Part shown: in pieces, positions 36,087-44,903 of the stretch | How the letters are laid out: every line of letters begins with the position of its first letter | Position numbering within the stretch: position 1 is the stretch's first letter | Assembly (NCBI GenBank): GCA_910584475.1 | Contig: CAJUBD010000014.1 | Coordinates: forward strand, 21,989 to 85,988 | Direction of reading: 5' to 3' | DNA from: an uncultured Treponema sp. | GTDB taxonomy: Bacteria; Spirochaetota; Spirochaetia; Treponematales; Treponemataceae | DNA length: 64,000 bases | The notes under the pieces: model-generated | The model's input: the letters and a program-made list of their open reading frames with translations, nothing else | Databases searched by the model: none | What the model was told of the DNA's origin: nothing | Program-made: the position numbers and the translations under genes

Positions 36087-36526
36087 TTTTTTTCAAGTCT
36101 CCTGTCAATTTCCTCAAGAACATTCGTGATGTCCTCTTCGTGGAATGTTGGATACATATATAGAAAGTCTTTTGCCGTGACTTGTGAAAAAATTTCTTTA
36201 TAAGTTACATTTCGCGACCACTGGTACAGACTTGCGACAAAACCTGTCCAATAGTTTTCTGACGGCGAAAAACCGATGTCAACGAGTTCCTGATTTTCAA
36301 GTCCTGCGACAAGCCATGAAAGTTCGATGCCTGACATACCGGAGATAAAATGAGGGTCTCCCATTTCTATTAAATCTATGTATTTGAATGAAAGCCATTT
36401 TTTTACGAATGTTTCAAGAGAAAATCCCAATCCCAAAACGCCGTATTCGAACGCCCACGCAATGTTTTCCTGGGCGTCCTTGAGATAGAGTTCGCTGTAG
36501 GCGGGAGTGGTAGGCTGGTTGTTCAT
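36083..36526 (-). CDS. Small partner of the DUF3990 protein (putative antitoxin)
   Basis: 147 aa, acidic, with no signal peptide or membrane segment. Visible traits: AWAFEYGVLGLGFSLETF and GMSGIELSWLVAGL, helical and amphipathic, and a C-terminal EEIDRRLEKK helix. I do not recognise the family; it is longer than the usual DUF3791 partner. ATGA overlaps on both sides place it between the flippase and DUF3990 genes. The antitoxin role is inferred only from pairing. Confidence 0.6.
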   Translation of the reverse strand: MNNQPTTPAYSELYLKDAQENIAWAFEYGVLGLGFSLETFVKKWLSFKYIDLIEMGDPHFISGMSGIELSWLVAGLENQELVDIGFSPSENYWTGFVASLYQWSRNVTYKEIFSQVTAKDFLYMYPTFHEEDITNVLEEIDRRLEKK

Positions 36527-37992
36527 TTTTTTATTTTCCTATGCTTCCATGCATTTGTTTTGCTTGAAATCAATTTTACGGCGTTCATCGCAAGTTTGTT
36601 TTTCATCAAAACAAGAATAAGAATATATATAGTCGCTCCTGACAAAATTCCTACCCAAAGGATGGTATTTCTGTTTGTCAAGAAATATTTTATCAATAAT
36701 ACTGTTGCCGACATAATTATTGTCGCTGTGACATATTGGATAAAATCTTTTAGTATAAACTTAAGAGAAATCATTTTTCTCACAAGAATAAGTTCAGTCA
36801 ATGTAACCATGCTTTCAGCACAAAGAGTTGAAATTCCAGCACCAAAAGCACCATGCCGTGGTATCAAAAATAAATTCATTGTGAAATTTACTGCCGCGCC
36901 AATTCCAACAGCAAGAACAGTATATTTTTCTTTTTTTATGCTTACAAAAAATTGACTTCCTATAATAGAACTTAGACCAATTATAAGTATTATAGGGTTC
37001 ATAATTCTCATTGTGCTGCAAGCAGGCATATATAACTCGCCACAAAAAAGGAATATGATTTGTGGTGTTAGCAATGTTAGCCCAGCCATCGAGGGAATTG
37101 AAATCATAAGAACAAAGGAGATTGTTTTATAAAAAAGTTTCATAAATTCATCTTTGTCTTTTAGAATAAGGGATGAAAATCGAGGCAAAACAACTGCACA
37201 AGCGGCAGTGACTACGCTCAATACGAGTTTATTAAGTTTTGTTGCTGCCGAATAGTAGCCCACTTGTGTTTCGGTTGACAAAAAGCCAAGCATAGATGTA
37301 TCAAATACAGTGTAAATATTTACAATCAATGCCATTGCAAAAAATGTAAAAACTGATTTTAAATGTTTGCGAAAGTTTAATTGTTCATGAACTTCAAAGG
37401 ATATGAATTTCCGTTTGTAAATAAAATTACAAATGCTTGAACCACCGCTGGCTATTGTAGACAGAAACGCATACTGTAATACATCTTCTTTTGTTTTTAC
37501 CATAACAAATAAAAGAATCAATGATATTATTTGAAAAATAATGGATCGAATTGTTATATAAGAGAATTCTTCCATCGCCGTGAAAAGCCAATTCATTGAA
37601 AACACCTCAAACACGATAGAAAGTCCACAAATCAATAAAAGGGCTGTCATAGATTTAAAGCGAGGGATCGTTAAAATTGTTATGACAAAAAGCGTTAATG
37701 CAGCCAATGTTGACAATATGTTTATCAAGAAGATTTCCTTGCAGAACTTATTAAGCTTTTGTTGGTCATCACGGAGTTGAGCCGCTTCTCGAATCGCATA
37801 TGCTACAATTCCTAGACCTGCTATGAGCATAAAATAGTGAACAATTGATTGTGCAAACCTAACTTTTCCAATTCCATCAGGCATAAGAATTCGTGATGTG
37901 TATGGAAATGTAATAAGAGGATAAAGCAGGTTCATTATGGAGCGAATCACATTGAGAATTGCATTTTTCTTAAGAGATTTTTGCTTTGTCAT
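36523..37992 (-). CDS. wzx: Wzx-type polysaccharide flippase
   Basis: 489 aa, about 12-14 hydrophobic segments, of the MATE/MOP exporter superfamily. The opening (NAILNVIRSIMNLLYPLITFPYTSRILMPDGIGKVRFAQSIV) is typical of O-antigen/teichoic-type repeat-unit flippases, as is GYYSAATKLNKL. It would move undecaprenyl-linked glycan across the inner membrane. Its start overlaps the wzi stop (ATGA). No wzy polymerase was recognised in the window. Confidence 0.9.
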   Translation of the reverse strand: MTKQKSLKKNAILNVIRSIMNLLYPLITFPYTSRILMPDGIGKVRFAQSIVHYFMLIAGLGIVAYAIREAAQLRDDQQKLNKFCKEIFLINILSTLAALTLFVITILTIPRFKSMTALLLICGLSIVFEVFSMNWLFTAMEEFSYITIRSIIFQIISLILLFVMVKTKEDVLQYAFLSTIASGGSSICNFIYKRKFISFEVHEQLNFRKHLKSVFTFFAMALIVNIYTVFDTSMLGFLSTETQVGYYSAATKLNKLVLSVVTAACAVVLPRFSSLILKDKDEFMKLFYKTISFVLMISIPSMAGLTLLTPQIIFLFCGELYMPACSTMRIMNPIILIIGLSSIIGSQFFVSIKKEKYTVLAVGIGAAVNFTMNLFLIPRHGAFGAGISTLCAESMVTLTELILVRKMISLKFILKDFIQYVTATIIMSATVLLIKYFLTNRNTILWVGILSGATIYILILVLMKNKLAMNAVKLISSKTNAWKHRKIKK

Positions 37993-39725
37993 AAATTATA
38001 TTTCAGCCCTAATTGAATTGTGCTGTTGAATCTATGTTCAGAACTTTTGTCGCTATTTGCTTTGTTTAATGGATTTTTTTCTATTGTAAAAACATATCCT
38101 CCTGTCAAAGAAAAACTGTTTGTTATAAAATAAATAGATTCAAGACCTATGCTAATATTGCAACGAATATTTGCTTCTGCTAAAAAATTAGAGTTCTTCA
38201 AGCCTTCTGCGTTTTCTGGCTTCTTTGAATCTATATACATTGTGTAATCAAGATCTGGATTGCATCTTTGAAAAAACAATGTGGCTTTTCCTTTGGGATG
38301 ATAGAACTCAAAACCCAAATATTGACTATTTCCACCTGTGCCAATTCCTGCTCCAAGCCATTGTCCCTTATTTGTGTATCCTTGCGTTATTATATGATGG
38401 GCATAGAAGGTTGAATACCAGTTTATCAACCTATCATAGTCGGCGGAGCATTCAAGAAATGTCAATTCTAATAATATTTTCAATCCATAGTTCTTTTTGA
38501 AATCAAAGGCTTTTTGTGCTCCAAATGTCCAACCCTGCGTGTGGAATGGATAGCGCATAATATAGTCCATGTTTGGTGAAAAATCATTTCTCGCCCATTC
38601 AAGATATATCTCCAATCCAGCTATCGGAAGTTGATAGTCGAATGTCAGCGAGAACCTTTGGTCGGTTTCATCCCCACCACCACGCATATTAGGAACATAG
38701 ATTCTGAAAAGTGAGTAGGCGTCTATATCATTCCATTTTGCTAAAAGGGTTCTATTAAATCCAATTGTAAGTCCCTTGAAAATCCACGGCAATGACCATG
38801 CGACCGCAATTCCTGAAATTAAATTGTCATCATTGCTGGAATCGTTGTCAAAGTATTTTGATTCTGATAGCTTTCCCCACCAACAACGCAGTTCCAAGTC
38901 GCCAAGATACCAGTTTACTTTTGGAATGACAATGCGCTGCCGTCTCATTCCTATGTCGAATTTTGGATAGCTTGCCGCATTGTTAGAGTGTATTATTGGG
39001 TTCAATTGCGCAGGACCAAGCCAAATCGACTGCGTTCCAAATCCTACGGTAAATGTGTGCCACGAATAGCGTATTTCCGTGTCGCCCCAGTCAAATGTAA
39101 AAAACGGTTTGTCGCCGAACCGTTGCGGCGCATCTATCGAGGCGACTCCATAGTAGCCATATACCGAAGCCTTGTCAATGTATTTTGTTGGGTTTCCGTC
39201 CTTGTCAACGGCGGCGTAATTTGGCTTGATATATGCAAATTCCATATTCTGACTAAAACTCACCTGCGGCTTCAGTGTCATCTCCAGCCCATAGCCCTCA
39301 AGCCGCGCGCCGCCAGTGAGGGAGGTGTTGTAGCCCTTGCCCTGCCAAAGCGCGCCGTCATTCTGTCCGTAGGGGGCGGCCGTGTTGAAGGAGTTGAACC
39401 ATTCAGGTCCGTAAGCCTTCAAGAAAATTCCGCGCTTTATGCCTTTCAGATACCAGTTCGTTTTTTCCGACTCTGTGTTCAAAAGCGTGAATGTCCTGCC
39501 GAGGTTGTTGCCCTGCCATACGTGTTGGATTTGCTCGCCGTCCTCATCCTGCTTGATGCGCCACACGGAATCGCTCAACGTGCGATAATTCAAGGAAGGT
39601 CGTTCGACGATTCCCTGTAAAGCCAAAAAGTCGTAGTATTCCTCTTCAATCGACTTCAACGCCTCCTGTGAAAAAACGCAGGCGGCGGAAATCGCGAAAA
39701 ACAATGCGGCAACAATTTTTTTCAT
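37989..39725 (-). CDS. wzi: Wzi-family outer-membrane beta-barrel (capsule assembly)
   Basis: 578 aa with a clear signal peptide (MKKIVAALFFAISAACVFSQ). The mature protein alternates aromatic-rich strands ending in a C-terminal LGLKYNL, as in outer-membrane barrels. It has Wzi-like features (WLGPAQLNPIIHSNNAASYPKFDIGM; GGGDETDQRFSLTFDY). Wzi proteins hold capsule or surface glycan on the outer membrane. First gene of the surface-glycan operon. The promoter -10 ends 6 nt before the ATG, with no ribosome site, so a leaderless start for the whole operon is predicted. Confidence 0.87.
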   Translation of the reverse strand: MKKIVAALFFAISAACVFSQEALKSIEEEYYDFLALQGIVERPSLNYRTLSDSVWRIKQDEDGEQIQHVWQGNNLGRTFTLLNTESEKTNWYLKGIKRGIFLKAYGPEWFNSFNTAAPYGQNDGALWQGKGYNTSLTGGARLEGYGLEMTLKPQVSFSQNMEFAYIKPNYAAVDKDGNPTKYIDKASVYGYYGVASIDAPQRFGDKPFFTFDWGDTEIRYSWHTFTVGFGTQSIWLGPAQLNPIIHSNNAASYPKFDIGMRRQRIVIPKVNWYLGDLELRCWWGKLSESKYFDNDSSNDDNLISGIAVAWSLPWIFKGLTIGFNRTLLAKWNDIDAYSLFRIYVPNMRGGGDETDQRFSLTFDYQLPIAGLEIYLEWARNDFSPNMDYIMRYPFHTQGWTFGAQKAFDFKKNYGLKILLELTFLECSADYDRLINWYSTFYAHHIITQGYTNKGQWLGAGIGTGGNSQYLGFEFYHPKGKATLFFQRCNPDLDYTMYIDSKKPENAEGLKNSNFLAEANIRCNISIGLESIYFITNSFSLTGGYVFTIEKNPLNKANSDKSSEHRFNSTIQLGLKYNL

Positions 39726-39731
39726 AAGCGA

Positions 39732-39760
39732 AGTCTAGCATAAATTTGTTTTTTTGGCAA
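39732..39760 (-). promoter_or_regulatory. Promoter of the surface-glycan operon (leaderless type)
   Basis: TTGCCA (39755-39760), 17-nt spacer, TAGACT (39732-39737) with TGC before it, then six bases to the wzi ATG at 39725. It is divergent from the rpsU promoter. Confidence 0.72.
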
Positions 39761-39793
39761 TAGAAAGTTTTTTTTGAATTCCTTTTTTACCTC

Positions 39794-39822
39794 TTGACCA
39801 AAACAAAAGAATTTGAGATAAT
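39794..39822 (+). promoter_or_regulatory. Promoter of rpsU
   Basis: TTGACC (39794-39799), 17-nt spacer, GATAAT (39817-39822), with a leader of about 35 nt containing AAGGAGGTG. Confidence 0.78.
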
Positions 39823-39863
39823 GTATAGATTGACGGGACTTCCGCAAAAAGGAGGTGAAAATT

Positions 39864-40076
39864 ATGGCGACAATCAGTGTCGAAGATTCAGAGAGCCTCG
39901 AAAAGGCAATTAAGCGTTTCAAGCGCATGGTGGAAAGAGAAGGCATCATCCGCGAATGGAAAAAGCGCGAGTATTATGAAAAGCCTTCCACGATTCTCAA
40001 TCGCAAGAACAAAGCCTTGGCGCGGAAATTGATGAAAAAAACACGCAAGGGCGGTCACACAACTCAAGCCTACTAA
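39864..40076 (+). CDS. rpsU: 30S ribosomal protein S21
   Basis: 70 aa, basic. MATISVEDSESLEKAIKRFKR and EREGIIREWKKREYYEKPS are diagnostic for S21, which helps the 30S subunit at translation initiation. ATG 39864 is chosen for AAGGAGGTG 8 nt upstream, the strongest ribosome binding site in the window, and a terminator follows. An in-frame ATG at 39855 is rejected. Confidence 0.97.
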   Translation: MATISVEDSESLEKAIKRFKRMVEREGIIREWKKREYYEKPSTILNRKNKALARKLMKKTRKGGHTTQAY

Positions 40077-40090
40077 TTTCAAACATCAAG

Positions 40091-40114
40091 AAACGCCCGC
40101 ATAAGCGGGCGTTT
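40091..40114 (+). terminator. Terminator-like hairpin after rpsU
   Basis: AAACGCCCGC-ATAA-GCGGGCGTTT: a perfect 10-bp GC-rich stem with only a short T-run. It could serve either strand. Confidence 0.7.
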
Positions 40115-40169
40115 GAATATTGCGCAAGTACGCTTCGTTTCCTTGCTACCGAGTTTTCGCTTGTTTGTC

Positions 40170-40192
40170 ATTGTCGGGCTTGACCCGACAAT
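40170..40192. repeat. Palindrome ATTGTCGGG...CCCGACAAT
   Basis: A 9-bp stem around CTTGA. A degenerate form (ATTGTCGGGTTAAACCCG) occurs at about 56302-56322, so it is an interspersed repeat. Nothing else was found in 40115-40262. Confidence 0.6.
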
Positions 40193-40262
40193 CTATTTTG
40201 TTAAGGAAGGCGCAAAAAGAATTTAATTTTTAGTTTCGCATTATTTTGGAAGATTTGACGGC

Positions 40263-40291
40263 TTCACATTTTTGTATTTTTGCGCTATAAT
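40263..40291 (+). promoter_or_regulatory. Promoter of pth (leaderless type)
   Basis: TTCACA (40263-40268), 17-nt spacer, TATAAT (40286-40291), six bases, ATG at 40298. No Shine-Dalgarno sequence. Confidence 0.7.
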
Positions 40292-40297
40292 TTATTT

Positions 40298-40951
40298 ATG
40301 ATTCGTCTTGCGGCTTTTTTGGGAAATTATGGCTCTCAATATGAAAGGACTCGGCACAATACGGCTTGGCAATTCGTGCGAAGTCTGCCTTTCTACAATC
40401 AATTGAATTGGCAGCAAAAATTCAAGGGCGAATATGCCGTTTTGGACTTTTCCGATTTTGCGGAAATCGCAAAGAACAATTTTCCTGCTATTTTGAATTC
40501 TGAAGGTGAATTGGTTTTGCCGAAAAATCCGCCTGAAAAAATTTATTTTTTAAAGCCGCTTACTTTGATGAATTTGTCGGGCGAATCAATTGGCGCGCTC
40601 GCTTCGTTTTTCAAAATCCAACCCAAAGAAATTTTGGTTTTGCACGATGAATTGGAATTGCCGCTTGGCACGTTCAGCCTGAAATGGTCGGGCGGGCTTG
40701 CGGGGCACAACGGATTGCGCTCGACCAAAGCCGCGCTTGGTACGGCGGACTTTTGGAGGCTTCGGTTCGGCATCACGAAACCCGCAGGGCGCGACATCGC
40801 AGATTATGTCTTGAGCAATTTTACAAGCGACGAAGCCATAACGATGAATCTGGTTTTTGAAAAGGCGGCAGAACTTTTTGCCAGGATAATTTTGGCGAAC
40901 GATGCCGAACGGCTTTTGCAAAAATTTGCCAAAGTAAAAATTGATTTATGA
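40298..40951 (+). CDS. pth: Peptidyl-tRNA hydrolase
   Basis: 217 aa; frees tRNA from peptidyl-tRNAs dropped by the ribosome. It opens AAFLGNYGSQYERTRHNTAW with the catalytic histidine in RHN, then LKPLTLMNLSGESIG, LHDELELPLG and GGLAGHNGLRS, all core Pth motifs. An insertion of about 15 residues after FAEIAK lengthens it over E. coli Pth. ATG 40298 is preferred to ATG 40280 by homology and by its place 6 nt after TATAAT. Confidence 0.95.
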   Translation: MIRLAAFLGNYGSQYERTRHNTAWQFVRSLPFYNQLNWQQKFKGEYAVLDFSDFAEIAKNNFPAILNSEGELVLPKNPPEKIYFLKPLTLMNLSGESIGALASFFKIQPKEILVLHDELELPLGTFSLKWSGGLAGHNGLRSTKAALGTADFWRLRFGITKPAGRDIADYVLSNFTSDEAITMNLVFEKAAELFARIILANDAERLLQKFAKVKIDL

Positions 40952-40959
40952 TTGCAAAG

Positions 40960-41172
40960 TAAGGTTGAAAATCTACGATGGAATGTTACGCAAGCCTTGC
41001 GACTTGCCGCCGAGACTTGCGCTTTATTTTTCGCGAAAAACAAAGCGTCGCCAATTTCAACTTTGAGTTTGTCAACGCAAAATTGTCATTTAACGCGATT
41101 TTTCATTTCATTGCAAAATCGTGTTTTCAACAATGAAAAAACTTGCCCCTTCCTTCATTGTTGAAAAATAAG
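40960..41172 (+). repeat. Hairpin element upstream of mazG
   Basis: Contains GTCGCC, the degenerate GAGTTTG stem, CGATTTTtcatttcattgcAAAATCG, then TTCAACAATGAA/TTCATTGTTGAA and AATAAGGAATAAG, the ribosome site of mazG. It follows the common order of the family but the second stem is poor. Confidence 0.65.
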
Positions 41173-41180
41173 GAATAAGT

Positions 41181-42092
41181 ATGCAAAAAACATTTGACAA
41201 AAATTCAGTTTTGGAAAGGCGGGGAAAAAACGTAAATCCCGCCGACGAAGAAAGCTCGAAAGCAGCCGCGTCATTTTGCCGGCTTTTTGAATTGATTCGT
41301 ATTCTGCGTGCGCCCGACGGATGTCCGTGGGATCGTGAGCAAACGCCGATGAGCATGCGGCGAGATTTGGTGGAAGAAGTTTTCGAGGCGGTGGACGCAA
41401 TTGGCGAAAAAAGCGCCACGCACGCGAAGGAGGAATTGGGCGATGTTCTTTTGAACTCCATTATGATTTCCTATATGTATTCGCAGGGAGGGGAATTTTA
41501 CGTTGACGAAATGTTCGATGAACTTGTCGAAAAATTGATTCGCCGCCATCCGCATGTTTTCGAGCAGAGTGAAGGAAAAGTCTGTGCCGAAAATGTCGCG
41601 AAAACGAGCGGCGAAGTTTTGACGCAATGGGATAGGATAAAGGAAAATGTCGAAGGCCGCGCGCGCGATTCGATTTTGGACGAAGTGCCGCAAGGCTTCC
41701 CCCCGCTTTTGCGCGCGATTAAAATGCAAAAGAAAGCCGCGAAAAAAGGGTTTGATTGGACGAGCCTTGCGCCGACGCGCGAAAAAATTTTGGAAGAACT
41801 TTCCGAAGTGGACGATGCGATTCGTGCGAAGGAAAATTCGCTTGATGAAAATTCGGATGCGGCGCGAATTCATTTGGAAGAAGAATTCGGCGACTTGTTT
41901 TTTGCCGTGGTGAACTACGCGCGAAAATGTGGCGTTGATCCCGAACTCGCGATGAATACCGCGAACGAAAAATTTTACAGGCGATTTTCTTATGTCGAAA
42001 AAAAATGCGCCGAGCAAAATATTTCAATGGAACAAAAAAATCTCGAAAAGATGGACGCGTTTTGGAACGAGGCGAAGTCGCGCGAAAAATGA
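41181..42092 (+). CDS. mazG: Nucleoside triphosphate pyrophosphohydrolase MazG
   Basis: 303 aa with the two MazG domains of the E. coli type. Domain 1 has LRAPDGCPWDREQTP, DLVEEVFEAVDAI, HAKEELGDVLLN; domain 2 has EKILEELSEVDDAI and HLEEEFGDLFFAVVNYAR. The E-x-x-E plus E-x-x-D metal sites are kept in both. It hydrolyses NTPs or dNTPs to monophosphates, removing damaged nucleotides or lowering (p)ppGpp. The ATG follows AAGGAATAAGT at the end of the hairpin element. Confidence 0.93.
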   Translation: MQKTFDKNSVLERRGKNVNPADEESSKAAASFCRLFELIRILRAPDGCPWDREQTPMSMRRDLVEEVFEAVDAIGEKSATHAKEELGDVLLNSIMISYMYSQGGEFYVDEMFDELVEKLIRRHPHVFEQSEGKVCAENVAKTSGEVLTQWDRIKENVEGRARDSILDEVPQGFPPLLRAIKMQKKAAKKGFDWTSLAPTREKILEELSEVDDAIRAKENSLDENSDAARIHLEEEFGDLFFAVVNYARKCGVDPELAMNTANEKFYRRFSYVEKKCAEQNISMEQKNLEKMDAFWNEAKSREK

Positions 42093-42262
42093 AAACAGAT
42101 TTTTTGTTTTCATTTTTTCGTTCTCCGAAATTTTGCGACGTGAAAAACTTGTGGCGATTTCCATTGGTGCAGTCGCTGGAAGCATTTTGGTAGGTCGCCG
42201 CGCCTACGGCTTCGCTTCCGCTAGGGCTAGCCGTGCGCAACACAGTTGCTTCGAGACTCGCT

Positions 42263-42285
42263 AAAAACTCACCTTGTGAGTTTTT
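42263..42285 (+). terminator. Terminator hairpin after mazG
   Basis: AAAAACTCA-CCTT-GTGAGTTTTT: 9-bp stem and T-run. The rest of the 500-bp gap before clpP holds GC-rich imperfect palindromes (about 42190-42240) and the hairpin element. Confidence 0.72.
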
Positions 42286-42427
42286 CCGGCTTTGCCGTCG
42301 CTCCCTATCTGCGCCGTTTCGCTGCCGTAAGGGGCTTTAAAAAACAGCTTTCACTTCCGCTTTCGCGCACTTTACTTTCTGAAAAAAATTCATTATAATA
42401 AATTTAGAATTATTTTAAAATAAAATA

Positions 42428-42595
42428 TGGAGAAAGTATGAACGAAGTCGCTAAATTGGCGCGACTTTGTTCAACAAAAGTTTGCGTTGCAAACTTATTA
42501 TATGATTGTGCGCGTCGCAACAACTTGCTTAACGCGCACATTGAAAAGTCAGAATCGAAATTAAAATTTCGCTCTTGACTTTTTATAGGAGAAAT
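42428..42595 (+). repeat. Hairpin element upstream of clpP
   Basis: Begins with GGAGAAAGTATG and ends in TAGGAGAAATATG, the clpP start. Stems in order: GAAC-AAGTCGC/GCGACTT-GTTC; AAGTTTGC/GCAAACTT; GTGCGCGT/ACGCGCAC; AAAAGTCA...TTGACTTTT enclosing CGAAATT/AATTTCG. It shares its last stem with the element at 26931-27126. Confidence 0.85.
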
Positions 42596-43189
42596 ATGAT
42601 TTTCAATGACGAGGATTGCGAAAAGAAATCCGAAAAAAAGGAAGATTCTTTTGCCGAGAAATTTTTGAAGACGCGGCAGATTTTGCTTTCGGGCGAAATA
42701 AACAAGGAGTTGGCGCAAGCCGTGAACAAGCAACTTTTGCTGCTTGAAGCCGACGGCGAAAAGCCGATTTATGTTTTCATCGACTCGCCTGGCGGCGACG
42801 TGAGCGCGGGATTCGCGATTTTCGATATGATTCGCTTCGTAAACGCGCCGGTCTATTTGATTGGAAACGGACTCATCGCGAGCGCGGCGGCCTTGATTTT
42901 GCTTGCCGTTCCCGCCGAACGCCGTCTCGCGCTTCCGCACAGTTCGTATTTGATTCACCAGCCGCTCGCCGAAATGCGCGGCGTGGCGACCGACTTGCAG
43001 ATTCAGGCGGTGGAAATGGGAAAGACGCGCGCGCTTTTGAACAAGATAATTTCCGAACAGACCGGAAAAAGCGTCGAGCAAGTGCAAAAGGACACGGAGC
43101 GCGACCATTGGCTTTCCGCCGAAGAGGCGAAGGAATACGGCCTTGTGAGCGCGGTGATTTCCTCGCGAAAAGATTTGCAAAAAGATTGA
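42596..43189 (+). CDS. clpP: ClpP-family serine protease
   Basis: 197 aa, the proteolytic subunit of a Clp ATP-dependent protease. The catalytic triad is S96 (GLIASAAAL), H121 (SSYLIHQPL) and D170 (TERDHWLS), with spacing as in ClpP, and IDSPGGDVSAG forms the oxyanion strand. The N-terminus is unusually acidic and lysine-rich (EDCEKKSEKKED), so it may be an accessory ClpP paralogue rather than the main one. ATG 42596 follows AGGAGAAAT. Confidence 0.93.
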   Translation: MIFNDEDCEKKSEKKEDSFAEKFLKTRQILLSGEINKELAQAVNKQLLLLEADGEKPIYVFIDSPGGDVSAGFAIFDMIRFVNAPVYLIGNGLIASAAALILLAVPAERRLALPHSSYLIHQPLAEMRGVATDLQIQAVEMGKTRALLNKIISEQTGKSVEQVQKDTERDHWLSAEEAKEYGLVSAVISSRKDLQKD

Positions 43190-43203
43190 AAATGTGATAC
43201 TAT
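43175..43203 (+). promoter_or_regulatory. Promoter of the GNAT gene (leaderless type)
   Basis: TTGCAA (43175-43180), 17-nt spacer, TACTAT (43198-43203), seven bases to ATG 43211. The -35 overlaps the end of clpP. Confidence 0.6.
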
Positions 43204-43210
43204 TGAAAAT

Positions 43211-44113
43211 ATGTTTTTTGAACTGAATGACGTTTTGAAAAATGCCATTGTCAACGCGCTTGAAAATCAGGAGAGAAAATTTTTCGTCGACGCGCAGAAT
43301 GTCAATTTGGTGGAAGACGACGGCTCGTTCAGTTTCGATGAGGAGCGTTTCTACGAACTTCCAGAGTGGGATTCTGCGAGCGGTTTTTCGCTGATGGAAG
43401 AATTCGTAAGCGACTTGCATTCGCCGCTTGCGCGAAACGATTTGCAGGCGGCGTTGCGTTCTGGAAAGGGGGTGTTCAGGGGATTCAAGGATGTTTTGAA
43501 ATCGTACCCGATGGTGGAACGTCGCTGGCATTTTTTTAAAAATCGGCGGCTTTTGATTTATGTCCAGGAGTGGTACAATTCGCTCCGCGAAGCATGGGGC
43601 TTGGAAAAATTGGATTGCCAAACCGAAGAACTTTCCGATTTGGTCGGAGAAGATTTTATTTTTCGGGAATACAATTCCGCGCAAGACAGAATTTCGATTT
43701 TGCATTGCATTGATTCGTCCGCCAAGGAATTTGAAGAAGAGCGGTCGGCTGAATTTGCCGCCGCCGTGAATTTTTTTTGGCGCGAACAGTTTGAAAAAAG
43801 CGCGAGGGGAAGCGGCTTCGTCTGCCGTTCGCTCGACGATGAATTTGTCGGTTGCGCCGTTTTTTCGCCGTGTCCGGAAAATTCGACGAAGGCTGTCTTT
43901 TTGACGGGATTGTTTGTAGAAAAAGAATACAGGGGTTTGGGAATTGCGAGTGAGCTTTTTGAAATGGCTCTTTCCTCACTCAAAAAAAAAGGAGTGCGGT
44001 GGATTTTTGTGGCGAACACTTTTGTGCCGGATTCAATTCAAGGAATGTTGAGCCGTTCGGGTTTTAAGGAAATCGGCTCGGCATACGCGGCGGATTTGTT
44101 CGCGGATTTTTAA
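43211..44113 (+). CDS. GNAT-family N-acetyltransferase with extra N-terminal domain
   Basis: 300 aa. The C-terminal 140 residues are a GNAT domain: FLTGLFVEKEYRGLGIASELFEMAL contains the R-G-x-G-x-A acetyl-CoA loop, and SRSGFKEIG the final strand pair. The N-terminal 150 residues are acidic and aromatic; they resemble the UPF0158-type segment (FVDAQNVNLVEDDGSFSFDEERFYELPEW, RWHFFKNRRL) seen with such acetyltransferases. The substrate is unknown. Cytoplasmic. Confidence 0.8.
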   Translation: MFFELNDVLKNAIVNALENQERKFFVDAQNVNLVEDDGSFSFDEERFYELPEWDSASGFSLMEEFVSDLHSPLARNDLQAALRSGKGVFRGFKDVLKSYPMVERRWHFFKNRRLLIYVQEWYNSLREAWGLEKLDCQTEELSDLVGEDFIFREYNSAQDRISILHCIDSSAKEFEEERSAEFAAAVNFFWREQFEKSARGSGFVCRSLDDEFVGCAVFSPCPENSTKAVFLTGLFVEKEYRGLGIASELFEMALSSLKKKGVRWIFVANTFVPDSIQGMLSRSGFKEIGSAYAADLFADF

Positions 44114-44135
44114 TTTTTATTTTATTGGGGGAAAA

Positions 44136-44900
44136 ATGTACAGAAGAAACAATGAAATCAATTATGAGCAGGTGGCGAATTTTTTGAAGGCGTCTGTTCA
44201 GCAAGTGAAGACGCAGGAAGACGTGGATGTCTTGAAGCAGCTAAAAAAGGTTTTCAAGAAAAACATTCCGTGGAATTTGCGCGGATATGTTTCGGCTTAT
44301 CTTTTGAAGGTGGCGACTGGAAACGCCCGCCGTCCGTTTGTTCCGCGCCGTGACTTTGAGCGCGACGGATTCCGCCGCGAGCGCAATGATTTTTCTCGTC
44401 CACGAAATGACGAGCGTCGAGATTATTCGCGCCCGGAAAATGCCGAGGGCGAAGAACGACGAACGCCGCACGCAAGGGTGGAAATCGATCCGAGCGTCGC
44501 CGCCACGATTTTTATCGGCATTGGACGAAACCGCCGTGTTTTTCCGCGCGACTTGCTCGGCATTTTGATAAATGCGGCGGGCATTGACCGCGACCGCATC
44601 GGCGACATCCGCGTGCTCGCCAATTATTCTTTCGTGCAGCTTTTTGCGGAGGATGCGGACAAGGCTATAAGCGCACTCAATGGCTACGAATATCGAGGTC
44701 GTCCGCTTTCCGTGAGCTATTCTCGTCAGCGCGACGACGATTCCGCTTCTGAAAGTTATTCATCGAATTCTTATTCGCAGGACGAGGTAACTTCGGATGA
44801 AAGCGAACAGAATTTTTCTGCTGAAAACGAAGACGAAAAAGCGTATGCCGCCGCCGAAAAAGCGTCCACTAGCGAAGGCTTTTCTTCGCCTTTGGTATAG
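44136..44900 (+). CDS. Stand-alone DbpA-like RNA-binding protein
   Basis: 254 aa. The N-terminal 60 residues are helical (NFLKASVQQVKTQED). A 55-residue Arg/Asp-rich linker (RRDFERDGFRRERNDF) follows, then an RRM of the DbpA C-terminal type at about 125-195 (IFIGIGRNRRVFPRDLLGILIN, IGDIRVLANYSFVQLF) and an acidic Ser-rich tail. The helicase core of DbpA is absent. It probably binds rRNA or mRNA, like RNA chaperones. It is followed 3 nt later by the MBL gene. Confidence 0.82.
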   Translation: MYRRNNEINYEQVANFLKASVQQVKTQEDVDVLKQLKKVFKKNIPWNLRGYVSAYLLKVATGNARRPFVPRRDFERDGFRRERNDFSRPRNDERRDYSRPENAEGEERRTPHARVEIDPSVAATIFIGIGRNRRVFPRDLLGILINAAGIDRDRIGDIRVLANYSFVQLFAEDADKAISALNGYEYRGRPLSVSYSRQRDDDSASESYSSNSYSQDEVTSDESEQNFSAENEDEKAYAAAEKASTSEGFSSPLV

Positions 44901-44903
44901 GAA

